A DNA stretch of 64,000 nt from Flagellimonas sp. S3867. Its GTDB lineage: Bacteria; Bacteroidota; Bacteroidia; Flavobacteriales; Flavobacteriaceae. Under the pieces are notes generated by a model. It did no database searches. It worked only from the letters and a program-made list of their open reading frames with translations, and had not been told where the DNA came from. Below, in pieces: positions 58,123 through 64,000 of this stretch. A program made the position numbers and the translations under genes. Numbering within the stretch: the stretch's first letter is position 1; the number at the start of each line of letters is the position of its first letter. The stretch spans positions 1,195,404 to 1,259,403 of the forward strand of contig NZ_JACVMN010000002.1 of assembly GCF_014698935.1 (NCBI RefSeq), in the 5' to 3' direction.

Positions 58123-58208
58123 CACCAACGATTAACAAGACTATAGCTCCAATTAAGTTCTCCATTCGATAATTCTAATTGCTTTCATTCCTCTTTTTAA
58201 ACTATTAG

Positions 58209-58433
58209 TTAGTTTGAAAACCATTCTTCGAATTTGATTAAATCTTCTCCAATTTCAATATTGTAATCTAAGCTGTCAACAACGATTCTGCCTAAAACTC
58301 CATTTAATTGAGAGGCAGAATAGTATGAATTTAAAATTCTTCTTAGAGATTCTAACACTTCATTATTTGGATGGTTTTTAATAACTGAATCCAATTTAAG
58401 AAGCAACTTTTCTTTTTCCTCTTCAAATTTCAT
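58209..58433 (-). CDS. Small acidic protein, unknown (possible immunity protein)
   Basis: 74 residues, mostly helical and acidic (MKFEEEKEKLLLKLDSVIKNHPNNEVLESLRRIL; DYNIEIGEDLIKFEEWF). No membrane segment. Size and acidity resemble small cytoplasmic immunity proteins, but no family is recognised. A junction motif lies 11 bp upstream of the ATG, and a 39-residue membrane-protein gene precedes it on the same strand. Confidence 0.6.
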   Translation of the reverse strand: MKFEEEKEKLLLKLDSVIKNHPNNEVLESLRRILNSYYSASQLNGVLGRIVVDSLDYNIEIGEDLIKFEEWFSN

Positions 58434-58444
58434 TCTTAAGAATT

Positions 58445-58462
58445 ATCGTTTATTTGAACTTT
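58445..58462 (-). repeat. Junction motif copy 6
   Basis: AAAGTTCAAATAAACGAT (C variant), 11 bp before the ATG of the 74-residue gene. Confidence 0.93.
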
Positions 58463-58512
58463 ATATTTAACAATTCTATTGTTAATCTGTTCTCCAGCTG
58501 ATGCTCAATAGA

Positions 58513-58632
58513 CTATCTTGTTCTTTTCTCTTTGTCATGTTTTTCAATATCTTTTTTAGCCTTTTTTCCATGCTTAATAGCATAAAAAAGGCCAATGGCA
58601 ACAACTAAAATAAAAAGCAATGTTTGAGTCAT
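58513..58632 (-). CDS. Very small membrane protein (39 residues)
   Basis: Starts exactly at the end of a junction motif (its ATG uses the motif's last AT) and ends at TAG 58513-58515. The protein begins MTQTLLFILVVAIGLFYAI, one membrane helix. A strongly basic tail of Lys and Arg follows (HGKKAKKDIEKHDKEK). Placement of the ATG on the motif as in four other array genes, and its hydrophobic-basic design, argue that it is real. It may be an inner-membrane peptide or a small toxin. No database match can be claimed here. Confidence 0.6.
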   Translation of the reverse strand: MTQTLLFILVVAIGLFYAIKHGKKAKKDIEKHDKEKRTR

Positions 58633-58648
58633 CCTTTATTTGAACTTT
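58631..58648 (-). repeat. Junction motif copy 7
   Basis: Exact consensus AAAGTTCAAATAAAGGAT. It directly abuts the CAACG end of the first 365-bp repeat and supplies the start of the 39-residue gene. Confidence 0.93.
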
Positions 58649-59013
58649 CAACGACCCGCTAAACGTAGTTCCGGGATTTTTGTGGAAATATAGCAAAATC
58701 GTTCGACTGTCATGTGCGAAGGTTTCCTTGGTGTGGGGTGTATCGCACTTGACGGGCTGTCAAGGAGGCCGCTTGTCGGCCGTATCTTGTCGGTTTTTGC
58801 GGTATTGGGAACAAAAATATCGGGGCCAAATTACTTTTAGCCCCTGTTGGTGCACCACGGGGTTTGGATTGTTTGCCCCGTGCTTGGTTTTCCCTCGATG
58901 GGCAGCTAAGGGCTGTAATTTGGTTTAGCGGGTCGTTGGAGGACATTTCTTTTGGGGCGGGAGTGCATGGCACGTAGCAACAAAAGTCAGCTTTAGCTGA
59001 ATGTGCTCCAACG
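58649..59013. repeat. 365-bp structured repeat, copy 1
   Basis: Begins CAACGACCCGCTAAAC and ends GAATGTGCTCCAACG. A perfect 16-bp inverted repeat bounds the first 290 bp (58649-58664 with 58923-58938). Internal stems include GGGGC/GCCCC (58822-58826, 58840-58844) and CACGGGG/CCCCGTG (58856-58862, 58876-58882). Short Cys/Trp-rich frames are present but look spurious. It is more GC-rich than its surroundings. Copy 1 differs from the other two at 59008 (C instead of A). Confidence 0.93.
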
Positions 59014-59057
59014 TTTTGGCTAAGCTGCGTTTTAATGCAGTTTAGGTGTTGTTGTAC
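59008..59057 (-). other. attC-like palindromic site
   Basis: Between the end of the 365-bp repeat and the TPR gene there is a site bounded by CCAACG and GTTGTTGTAC. Inverted arms CTAAGCTGC (59020-59028) and GCAGTTTAG (59037-59045) form an imperfect stem. The arrangement, short outer CAAC/GTTG boxes with a stem inside, placed at the 3' end of a gene, is that of integron attC sites, although the boxes deviate from the integron consensus. Confidence 0.5.
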
Positions 59058-59064
59058 ACAGTTT

Positions 59065-59565
59065 TTATTTACAATTTAATTCGATTCTTTCCCTAACATT
59101 TTCATTCCCAAGCTCAAGGGACTTGTTCCAATTTTCACAAGCTTTATCATTGTCGAAATTCAATTTATACACATTTCCAAGATTTGCATAGACAACTGAA
59201 TATTTAGGATTGATTTCAATTGACTTTATGTAATCTACAATAGCTTCCGAATTTTTACCAATCGCCATTTTCGCTACTCCACGATTCATATAAGCTTCGT
59301 GGTCATTTGGTTTAAATTCCAATGATTTGGTATAGTCAGCAATTATAAGTTCGTTATCTCCACCTATGGTCTGGCGACAATAAGCTCTTTGGTAATATGC
59401 TTCCCCGTCTTTGGGGTTAGTGTCAATCGCCTTTGTAAAATATTCTATTGCCTTTTCGTAATCACCACTCTTAGCGTGAAAAGTCGCAATGTTATAGTAG
59501 TCGTCACCACCACAGCTGGTGATGAAAATTGAAATCAATATTATAGCTACTAAGTTTCTAAGCAT
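59065..59565 (-). CDS. TPR-repeat lipoprotein
   Basis: A 166-residue lipoprotein (FITSCGG, Cys near 18) with three to four TPR units (GDYEKAIEYFTKAIDTNPKDGEAYYQRAYC; NDHEAYMNRGVAKMAIGKNSEAIVDYIKSIEINPKYSVVYANLGNVY). TPRs mediate protein contacts; the partner is unknown. It is a single gene between an attC-like site on its 3' side and the second 365-bp repeat on its 5' side, so it looks like one cassette. Confidence 0.85.
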   Translation of the reverse strand: MLRNLVAIILISIFITSCGGDDYYNIATFHAKSGDYEKAIEYFTKAIDTNPKDGEAYYQRAYCRQTIGGDNELIIADYTKSLEFKPNDHEAYMNRGVAKMAIGKNSEAIVDYIKSIEINPKYSVVYANLGNVYKLNFDNDKACENWNKSLELGNENVRERIELNCK

Positions 59566-59582
59566 CGGTTTTAAATTATGTA

Positions 59583-59947
59583 CAACGACCCGCTAAACGT
59601 AGTTCCGGGATTTTTGTGGAAATATAGCAAAATCGTTCGACTGTCATGTGCGAAGGTTTCCTTGGTGTGGGGTGTATCGCACTTGACGGGCTGTCAAGGA
59701 GGCCGCTTGTCGGCCGTATCTTGTCGGTTTTTGCGGTATTGGGAACAAAAATATCGGGGCCAAATTACTTTTAGCCCCTGTTGGTGCACCACGGGGTTTG
59801 GATTGTTTGCCCCGTGCTTGGTTTTCCCTCGATGGGCAGCTAAGGGCTGTAATTTGGTTTAGCGGGTCGTTGGAGGACATTTCTTTTGGGGCGGGAGTGC
59901 ATGGCACGTAGCAACAAAAGTCAGCTTTAGCTGAATGTGCTACAACG
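59583..59947. repeat. 365-bp structured repeat, copy 2
   Basis: Appears identical to copy 3 and differs from copy 1 by one base. Here it is not preceded by the junction motif but by the 5' end of the TPR cassette (array strand CGTTGTACATAATTT). Same orientation as the other copies. Confidence 0.93.
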
Positions 59948-60006
59948 GTTAGTATATGCGTAGTGCGACCGATAGGGAGCATTATCGCATATACATTGTT
60001 GTAAGC
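59941..60006 (-). other. attC-like palindromic site
   Basis: Outer boxes TACAAC and GTTGTAA enclose arms GTATATGCG (59952-59960) and CGCATATAC (59986-59994), a perfect 9-bp stem with unpaired bases between box and arm. It lies just after the 3' end of the 280-residue lipoprotein gene on the array strand, as an attC site would. This is the clearest of the palindromic sites. Confidence 0.6.
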
Positions 60007-60047
60007 AGTTATATTTTATTAACTTGAAGGCTCTCTTCAATTCTTGT

Positions 60048-60890
60048 CTAAGGAGTGCAGGAACTAACATCAATTTCACTGTATAAATTTGGGTCTTGGT
60101 TTGGGTCTTCGACCGTGTTAGCCATCATTGAAATTTTAACAATTTCATCACTTGTAGAAAAACAAAGTTGATGAAAGTTGTCGTTGTCATTTATATCTGC
60201 TATCGAAATAGGTACATGTGGAATTAGAACTCCCGAACTATCAGAATAACCAATATAGTATTGAAATAAGTCAGATTCGGTATCACCACTTATAAACGGT
60301 GTAATGCCACCATTCCATGCAACTTGAATCGTTTGTGTTCCTGAACTACATTCATTCAGAGTACCATCAATTTTTTGGGCAAAAAATAGACTTGGGCCAT
60401 CAGCGAGCGGAATAACATTCGTGGTAATGATTCCATTTAGATTTAGGATTTCTGAACAAGCGGACTCTCCTGAAAAAGTATCAGTTGTAAATAAATCCCC
60501 CACAATTCTTACCTCAACGGGTGGATTTGTAACAGCGGTTCCAAACTCACCTATCAATAGCACTGTTCGATTTTCTCCATTTTCATTAGCTGGTGCTAAA
60601 AGAGCACACATTGGGATGTGTTTATTTCCAAGGCTATCTACAACTTCAAAATCAGTTTCCGATAAACTGGATGCATCTAATGGAAATTTAAAATTAACAG
60701 GCATACCATCTAACAGGCTTCCTAGTTGATTACACAATAGACTTGGTAGTGCATTATCAAGTCCAAAAAAAGCTGACACAAGAGCATCTTGATTAACCTG
60801 TTCTTGAGGAGTATCTGGGTTAATCTGTTCTTCATTTTTGCTACATGAAAACAAGAGGATTACTGTAAATAATTTAAATAGATTTCTCAT
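60048..60890 (-). CDS. Secreted lipoprotein, unknown
   Basis: A 280-residue lipoprotein (LLFSCSK). The mature protein starts with an acidic linker (NEEQINPDTPQEQ) and then a beta-rich region with four or more Cys (SLLCNQLGS, MCALLAP, ACSEIL, ECSSG, FHQLCFS). No family recognised; conserved Cys pairs suggest disulfides in the periplasm or outside. It forms one gene unit between palindromic sites. Confidence 0.72.
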   Translation of the reverse strand: MRNLFKLFTVILLFSCSKNEEQINPDTPQEQVNQDALVSAFFGLDNALPSLLCNQLGSLLDGMPVNFKFPLDASSLSETDFEVVDSLGNKHIPMCALLAPANENGENRTVLLIGEFGTAVTNPPVEVRIVGDLFTTDTFSGESACSEILNLNGIITTNVIPLADGPSLFFAQKIDGTLNECSSGTQTIQVAWNGGITPFISGDTESDLFQYYIGYSDSSGVLIPHVPISIADINDNDNFHQLCFSTSDEIVKISMMANTVEDPNQDPNLYSEIDVSSCTP

Positions 60891-60950
60891 ATTTTATTAA
60901 TTTATCTTCAGCTTAGACTCTTTTTATCTGGTTTGGTTTAATTGCTTACA

Positions 60951-61042
60951 ACAATTGTATATGATCATTGATCATATATCCATTATACGTAGAGCTGTAT
61001 TAATGTTACTATTCGAATATTATTCATTTGTAAATGGTTATC
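60951..61042 (-). repeat. 92-bp repeat, copy a
   Basis: Same as 62391-62482 except one base (61031 T, 62471 C). It contains the palindromic core ATGATCATTGATCAT, and its end merges into a junction motif. The 92 bp contain no gene longer than 14 codons. Confidence 0.93.
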
Positions 61043-61057
61043 CTTTATTTGAACTTT
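61040..61057 (-). repeat. Junction motif copy 8
   Basis: Exact consensus, abutting the CAACG of the third 365-bp repeat on one side and continuing into the 92-bp repeat on the other. Confidence 0.93.
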
Positions 61058-61422
61058 CAACGACCCGCTAAACGTAGTTCCGGGATTTTTGTGGAAATAT
61101 AGCAAAATCGTTCGACTGTCATGTGCGAAGGTTTCCTTGGTGTGGGGTGTATCGCACTTGACGGGCTGTCAAGGAGGCCGCTTGTCGGCCGTATCTTGTC
61201 GGTTTTTGCGGTATTGGGAACAAAAATATCGGGGCCAAATTACTTTTAGCCCCTGTTGGTGCACCACGGGGTTTGGATTGTTTGCCCCGTGCTTGGTTTT
61301 CCCTCGATGGGCAGCTAAGGGCTGTAATTTGGTTTAGCGGGTCGTTGGAGGACATTTCTTTTGGGGCGGGAGTGCATGGCACGTAGCAACAAAAGTCAGC
61401 TTTAGCTGAATGTGCTACAACG
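61058..61422. repeat. 365-bp structured repeat, copy 3
   Basis: Same orientation and boundaries as the other copies (CAACGACCC ... GCTACAACG). The junction motif directly precedes it, as in copy 1, although the DNA beyond the motif differs; this suggests motif plus element move or duplicate together. Confidence 0.93.
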
Positions 61423-61608
61423 GTCTTGTGTATGAAACGTAGCGTGCAAAAAGACGCTAAATTTTCGGATTAACACGGAGCCGAATTTTATGTTTTGTTT
61501 TTACTTTTTCTTTTTTAAAAGCCAAATTTAAAAATTTGGCGGTCTTTGTAAATAAGTACAAACCTTTCAGTTTAGCACTTACTAGCTATGTTTTATACAC
61601 GTTGTTAC
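61416..61608 (-). other. Long attC-like palindromic site
   Basis: TACAACG at the left and CGTTGTTA at the right enclose long imperfect arms GTGTATGAAACGTAGC (61428-61443) and GCTATGTTTTATACAC (61585-61600). A second hairpin lies inside (GCCAAATTT/AAATTTGGC). About 190 bp, at the 3' end of the HAD cassette. Compatible with a long attC. Confidence 0.55.
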
Positions 61609-62054
61609 CCAACGTTTTTTATTCCGTTTTTAATTTTTTCAATCCAATTTTTATCAGTCGGTTTGACAATAATTACTTTAAAATTAAATCTCTCACTCTC
61701 AATTCCAACTCCTTTTAAATCGTCAATATGCAAATCAAAGTCAAATGCTGGCGGAAATTTCGATGAGTTAATGTTCCGAGATTTTAAAATTTTCCGATTT
61801 TGTTTTTCGTTTACGATTCTGTTTACTTTTATTCCATAATATTTTAAAGTCTGTCTTATTTTTCTTTTGCTACGAAACGATGTGGTATAAATGTGAATTT
61901 TGTGTCCTTGATTCTGCAAATCGGAAATTAATTCACGTGTTCCTCTTCTTATTTCCTCAATTCCGAAAAGTTTAGCAATTCCGCTTCTATTTTCAGTTTC
62001 AAATTCCTTTCCGTTCGGAATTAATGTACTGTCAAGGTCAAAACTTATATTCAT
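61605..62054 (-). CDS. HAD-like hydrolase (short form)
   Basis: A 149-residue protein. Motif I is SFDLDSTLIP, motif II IYTTSF, and a C-terminal IDDLKGVG could be motif IV. It is shorter than HAD proteins with caps and resembles the NIF/HAD-like group of capless phosphatases. Its start abuts the TAA of the upstream membrane-protein gene, so both form one cassette. Substrate unknown. Confidence 0.8.
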   Translation of the reverse strand: MNISFDLDSTLIPNGKEFETENRSGIAKLFGIEEIRRGTRELISDLQNQGHKIHIYTTSFRSKRKIRQTLKYYGIKVNRIVNEKQNRKILKSRNINSSKFPPAFDFDLHIDDLKGVGIESERFNFKVIIVKPTDKNWIEKIKNGIKNVG

Positions 62055-62369
62055 TTAATCAATAGTTCTTGTCATTGCAATTGTCATCATTATTCCGATA
62101 TATAAAAATGGAATTGCACTTAAAAAAATCCAAATCAGATTATCTTTAAGATTAGATTTGTGCTTAATGAATAAGAATGTTGTATTTATAAAAGAGAGAA
62201 AAACGCCTCCATAAAATGCGAATAATAGTGTAGGTGCTCCATATCTATAAATCCAAGTTCCTCGATATTCTTTTACTATTTGTGCCAATAGCATTGTAAT
62301 CAAGCAAAATACTATAATTAGAATTCCACTTTTTTTAGTCCAATTTATATTTCGAAGTACTATGCTCAA
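62055..62369 (-). CDS. Small membrane protein, unknown
   Basis: The frame opens at 62408, but the first 13 codons lie in the 92-bp repeat/palindromic site. A TTG at 62369 (LSIVLRNINWTKKSG) is a likelier start, giving about 104 residues. Three membrane helices follow (ILIIVFCLITMLLAQIV, TLLFAFYGGVFLSFIN, WIFLSAIPFLYIGIMMTIAM). The family is unknown. It precedes the HAD gene with no gap. Confidence 0.7.
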   Translation of the reverse strand: MSIVLRNINWTKKSGILIIVFCLITMLLAQIVKEYRGTWIYRYGAPTLLFAFYGGVFLSFINTTFLFIKHKSNLKDNLIWIFLSAIPFLYIGIMMTIAMTRTID

Positions 62370-62390
62370 TGTTATGTCAAATGTTGGGTA

Positions 62391-62482
62391 ACAATTGTAT
62401 ATGATCATTGATCATATATCCATTATACGTAGAGCTGTATTAATGTTACTATTCGAATATTATTCATTTGCAAATGGTTATC
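62391..62482 (-). repeat. 92-bp repeat, copy b
   Basis: Nearly identical to 60951-61042. On the array strand it follows a degenerate junction motif and ends ACAATTGTTA against the membrane-protein/HAD cassette. Confidence 0.93.
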
Positions 62483-62497
62483 GTTTTACTGAACTTT
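62480..62497 (-). repeat. Junction motif copy 9 (degenerate)
   Basis: AAAGTTCAGTAAAACGAT, three or four differences from the consensus. The TAA stop of the 41-residue gene lies within it. Confidence 0.75.
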
Positions 62498-62611
62498 AAG
62501 ATAAATTGAAACACTGACAATTATAACAATCATTAAGACAGCAAGTATTATTCCTAACCTAGTATTTCCCTTAATGAACTCTATAATTAAATCAAGTATT
62601 TGCTCTATCAT
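62486..62611 (-). CDS. Very small membrane protein (41 residues)
   Basis: The ATG is formed from the last two bases of junction motif copy 10, and the stop lies inside copy 9, so the gene fills the exact space between two motifs. The sequence runs MIEQILDLIIEFIKGNTRLG, then a hydrophobic helix (IILAVLMIVIIVSVSIYL). It is similar in design, not in sequence, to the 39-residue gene at 58.5 kb. No homolog can be claimed. Confidence 0.6.
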   Translation of the reverse strand: MIEQILDLIIEFIKGNTRLGIILAVLMIVIIVSVSIYLKVQ

Positions 62612-62627
62612 CGTTTATTTGAACTTT
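62610..62627 (-). repeat. Junction motif copy 10
   Basis: AAAGTTCAAATAAACGAT (C variant), supplying the ATG of the 41-residue gene. Confidence 0.93.
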
Positions 62628-62658
62628 TGTTAACTCAGTTCTTTGTTATAAGTAATTT

Positions 62659-63756
62659 TCAGTCATTTTTGAAAATGTATAAATTCAAATTATAGCTTTT
62701 ATCTGACTCATCAATATAAAATGCCAGCTTAGCAGTAGTATTATCTTTTTTAAACCAGTCAATTGAATATAGCGCAGATTCGTGATTGGGGTGGTCGCCT
62801 TTATCGATGGACATTCTACTGCTCAAAGTATTCTTTAAAAAATTGTGCTTCTCTCGAAAATCCGATGCAACACTTTCATAGTCCCTGGAGTACCAGCCAT
62901 TGACTCTCCTTAGTTTCCAAGTTTGTACGACCATTTTAACGTCTTTTTTGCTTTTAGTATAGTAATAGCCAATATATCTTTTAAGGTTTGGGCACTCAGT
63001 AAATTCGTAAACCATAGGTTGCTTTACTTTTCTGCTGTTTATGTAGCCGTCCATATATCGCCCTTCAACACTTATTAGTAATTTATCTCCCCATCCCCAA
63101 GAAGATGAAATTGATGACTGAATGGAATCTTCAACTTTTATAATCCTTTCGATTTCAGAGTTACGCTTTTCTTCCTTTGAAACAAGATTTAGAATATAAT
63201 CAATTTGATTTTCAAATATTCTATTTCCTTCAGTTAGGTCATATTTACCCTTACAAATTGTGTCCAATTTTGTGTTTGTTCCAATTAGAACTTGGTCGGA
63301 CTTTTTTATGTTTTTGATTTTAATAGAATAAATCCGATTTTGCCAGACTTCCATACTAGGAAAGTGGTAAATGGGTTCTGTGGAAGTTTGTTTATACTTT
63401 CCATTGTTCTTGGTGTCAATGAATAGTTCGTAATCCAAAAAATTTTCATTCCCAGTTTTAATAATTAATAGAGTGCTTTTAGTATTTCCAAAATCTCCTA
63501 AACCAAAAACACCTTGTACTTCATCTTTTGGTAAACTATCACTCAACAATGTGTTAACCTCTCCCAAGTTTAAATCTGAATCTATGGATTCAAGTTCCCT
63601 TAGGTTATAATTGAAACTTCCAGAGTTGTTAGGGACAATCTTTAAAGTAAATTTTGATTGAATTGGTATTGTCGGAAAGTCATCTAGCTTTTGAGAATAT
63701 GACTTAATGGACAGCAGAAGTAACACTATAATCAACTCAAAATATCTCATTGGCAA
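62659..63756 (-). CDS. Secreted protein, unknown
   Basis: A 365-residue protein with a signal peptide (YFELIIVLLLLSIKSYSQ). The mature part is beta-strand rich in the first half (FTLKIVPNNSGSFNYNLRELE; FIDTKNNGKYKQTSTEPIYHFPSMEVWQNRIYSIKIKN) and mixed later, with WGWGDKLLISVEGRYMDGYI. I recognise no domain. It stands alone between junction motif 10 and a palindromic segment at 63.78 kb. Confidence 0.72.
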   Translation of the reverse strand: MPMRYFELIIVLLLLSIKSYSQKLDDFPTIPIQSKFTLKIVPNNSGSFNYNLRELESIDSDLNLGEVNTLLSDSLPKDEVQGVFGLGDFGNTKSTLLIIKTGNENFLDYELFIDTKNNGKYKQTSTEPIYHFPSMEVWQNRIYSIKIKNIKKSDQVLIGTNTKLDTICKGKYDLTEGNRIFENQIDYILNLVSKEEKRNSEIERIIKVEDSIQSSISSSWGWGDKLLISVEGRYMDGYINSRKVKQPMVYEFTECPNLKRYIGYYYTKSKKDVKMVVQTWKLRRVNGWYSRDYESVASDFREKHNFLKNTLSSRMSIDKGDHPNHESALYSIDWFKKDNTTAKLAFYIDESDKSYNLNLYIFKND

Positions 63757-63776
63757 GAGGGAAATTTAGAATTACC

Positions 63777-63823
63777 TACAACATATGAAAAAAGATCATA
63801 TGATCTATATATCTTTTTATGTG
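63777..63823 (-). other. Palindromic segment, possible attC-like site
   Basis: TACAAC is followed by imperfect arms around CATATGAAAAAAGAT and ATCTTTTTATGTG with AGATCATATGATCT inside. No clear GTTG box is seen on the right, so this is weaker than the other sites. Confidence 0.3.
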
Positions 63824-63873
63824 CGAAACTAAATTGAGACAATTTCAAAGGTGGATTTAGGTAACGCTGGGCA

Positions 63874-63891
63874 ATGGTTTATTTGAACTTT
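63874..63891 (-). repeat. Junction motif copy 11
   Basis: AAAGTTCAAATAAACCAT, last copy to the right in this window; only position 16 differs from the C-variant consensus. It lies just after the stop of a gene entering from the right edge. Confidence 0.85.
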
Positions 63892-63899
63892 AGTTTAAC

Positions 63900-64000
63900 T
63901 TAACTCTTTCTGACAGCCAGTTTTGTTTTTCCCCAAGCCAATACTTTTACTCCTCTCGAATAATGACTTTTACTTGGTTGCTCGGTTATTAATTTTTTAA
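63900..64000 (-). CDS. C-terminal end of a gene cut by the right edge
   Basis: An open frame from the edge ends at TAA 63900-63902. About 33 residues are visible, ending SRGVKVLAWGKTKLAVRKS, basic. The stop is 9 bp before junction motif 11, as for other array genes. Too short to identify. Confidence 0.4.
   Translation of the reverse strand, partial: KKLITEQPSKSHYSRGVKVLAWGKTKLAVRKS

Larger units (their letters stand above)
56547..58165 (-). pseudogene. DUF3592-like membrane protein gene interrupted by an IS3-family element
   Basis: The 3' part (56547-56923) encodes FLFVGIYLRNFSHRIQTKGIKTKAKIVDF, a DUF3592-like region and a second membrane helix near the end. The 5' part begins at ATG 58165 with MENLIGAIVLLIVGGV, running into the IS end. 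If the 1195-bp element and one copy of the 4-bp duplication (ACAC) are removed, a single frame of 140 codons results. The gene was therefore intact before insertion; now it is split. The remaining 3' fragment could be expressed only from a GTG at 56921. Function was unknown, two membrane helices with a small soluble domain between. Confidence 0.9.

Noticed and set aside
58680..58973. 82- and 87-residue open frames inside the 365-bp repeats (also in the other copies)
   Set aside because: They lie on both strands of a highly structured repeat, are rich in Cys/Trp or Ser/Pro/Arg, begin in the inverted-repeat region and have no domain or start context. Their conservation is only that of the repeat DNA.
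49401..63891. The junction motif as a CRISPR repeat
   Set aside because: Spacing is hundreds to thousands of bases with genes between, there are no uniform spacers and no cas genes are visible.

Overview
The window reads as chromosomal DNA of a marine-type Bacteroidetes, most likely family Flavobacteriaceae. Supporting signs are AT-rich DNA, SusC/SusD proteins, FecR/ECF-sigma regulation, many lipoproteins, A-rich translation starts, a GH92 glycosidase and a TPR-HTH regulator. The family is inferred from gene content; no rRNA or marker gene is present.

Region 1 (1-44.6 kb) is carbohydrate metabolism. A leftward pair encodes a sodium/solute symporter (cut by the left edge) and a GH92 alpha-mannosidase lipoprotein. 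A divergent LytS/LytR-type two-component pair follows. Next is a five-gene rightward cluster (5.6-13.4 kb) of planctomycete-type proteins: PSCyt1/DUF1549/DUF1553, DUF1501, an NHL-like propeller, and two proteins sharing chitobiase-type and discoidin-like C-termini. A LacI-type repressor then faces a complete uronate operon (14.6-25 kb): myo-inositol oxygenase, UxaC, a UxuB-like SDR, UxuA, KDG kinase, KDPG aldolase, an SSS symporter and a DctPQM TRAP importer. Together these would take myo-inositol or glucuronate to pyruvate and glyceraldehyde-3-phosphate. A perfect 16-bp palindrome in front of the SDR is the obvious operator. A two-domain DUF1080 protein and two secreted Gfo/Idh/MocA oxidoreductases follow. 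Then come an ECF sigma factor, a FecR anti-sigma factor, a SusC/SusD pair, an FG-GAP/UnbV lipoprotein, a DUF5107-TPR protein and two paralogous endonuclease/exonuclease/phosphatase proteins, ending at a terminator and a tRNA 3'-end fragment.

Region 2 (44.6-49.2 kb) holds a large secreted lipoprotein gene and a membrane TPR-HTH regulator, both leftward. An imperfect inverted repeat lies between them.

Region 3 (49.4-64 kb) is a gene-cassette-like array. Every confident gene is on the minus strand, most are single unrelated accessory genes, and an 18-bp sequence (array strand AAAGTTCAAATAAASGAT) recurs at gene junctions about thirteen times, always in the same orientation. From 58.6 kb on there are also three almost identical 365-bp structured repeats, two 92-bp repeats, and palindromic sites bounded by CAAC and GTTG that resemble integron attC sites. 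No integrase is visible. Genes in the array include two HAD phosphatases, a methyltransferase, a ParDE-type toxin-antitoxin pair, secreted repeat proteins, TPR and other lipoproteins, and two very small membrane proteins. An IS3-family element has interrupted a DUF3592-like gene; removing the element plus one 4-bp duplication restores the frame. This array is the strongest candidate for something undescribed.
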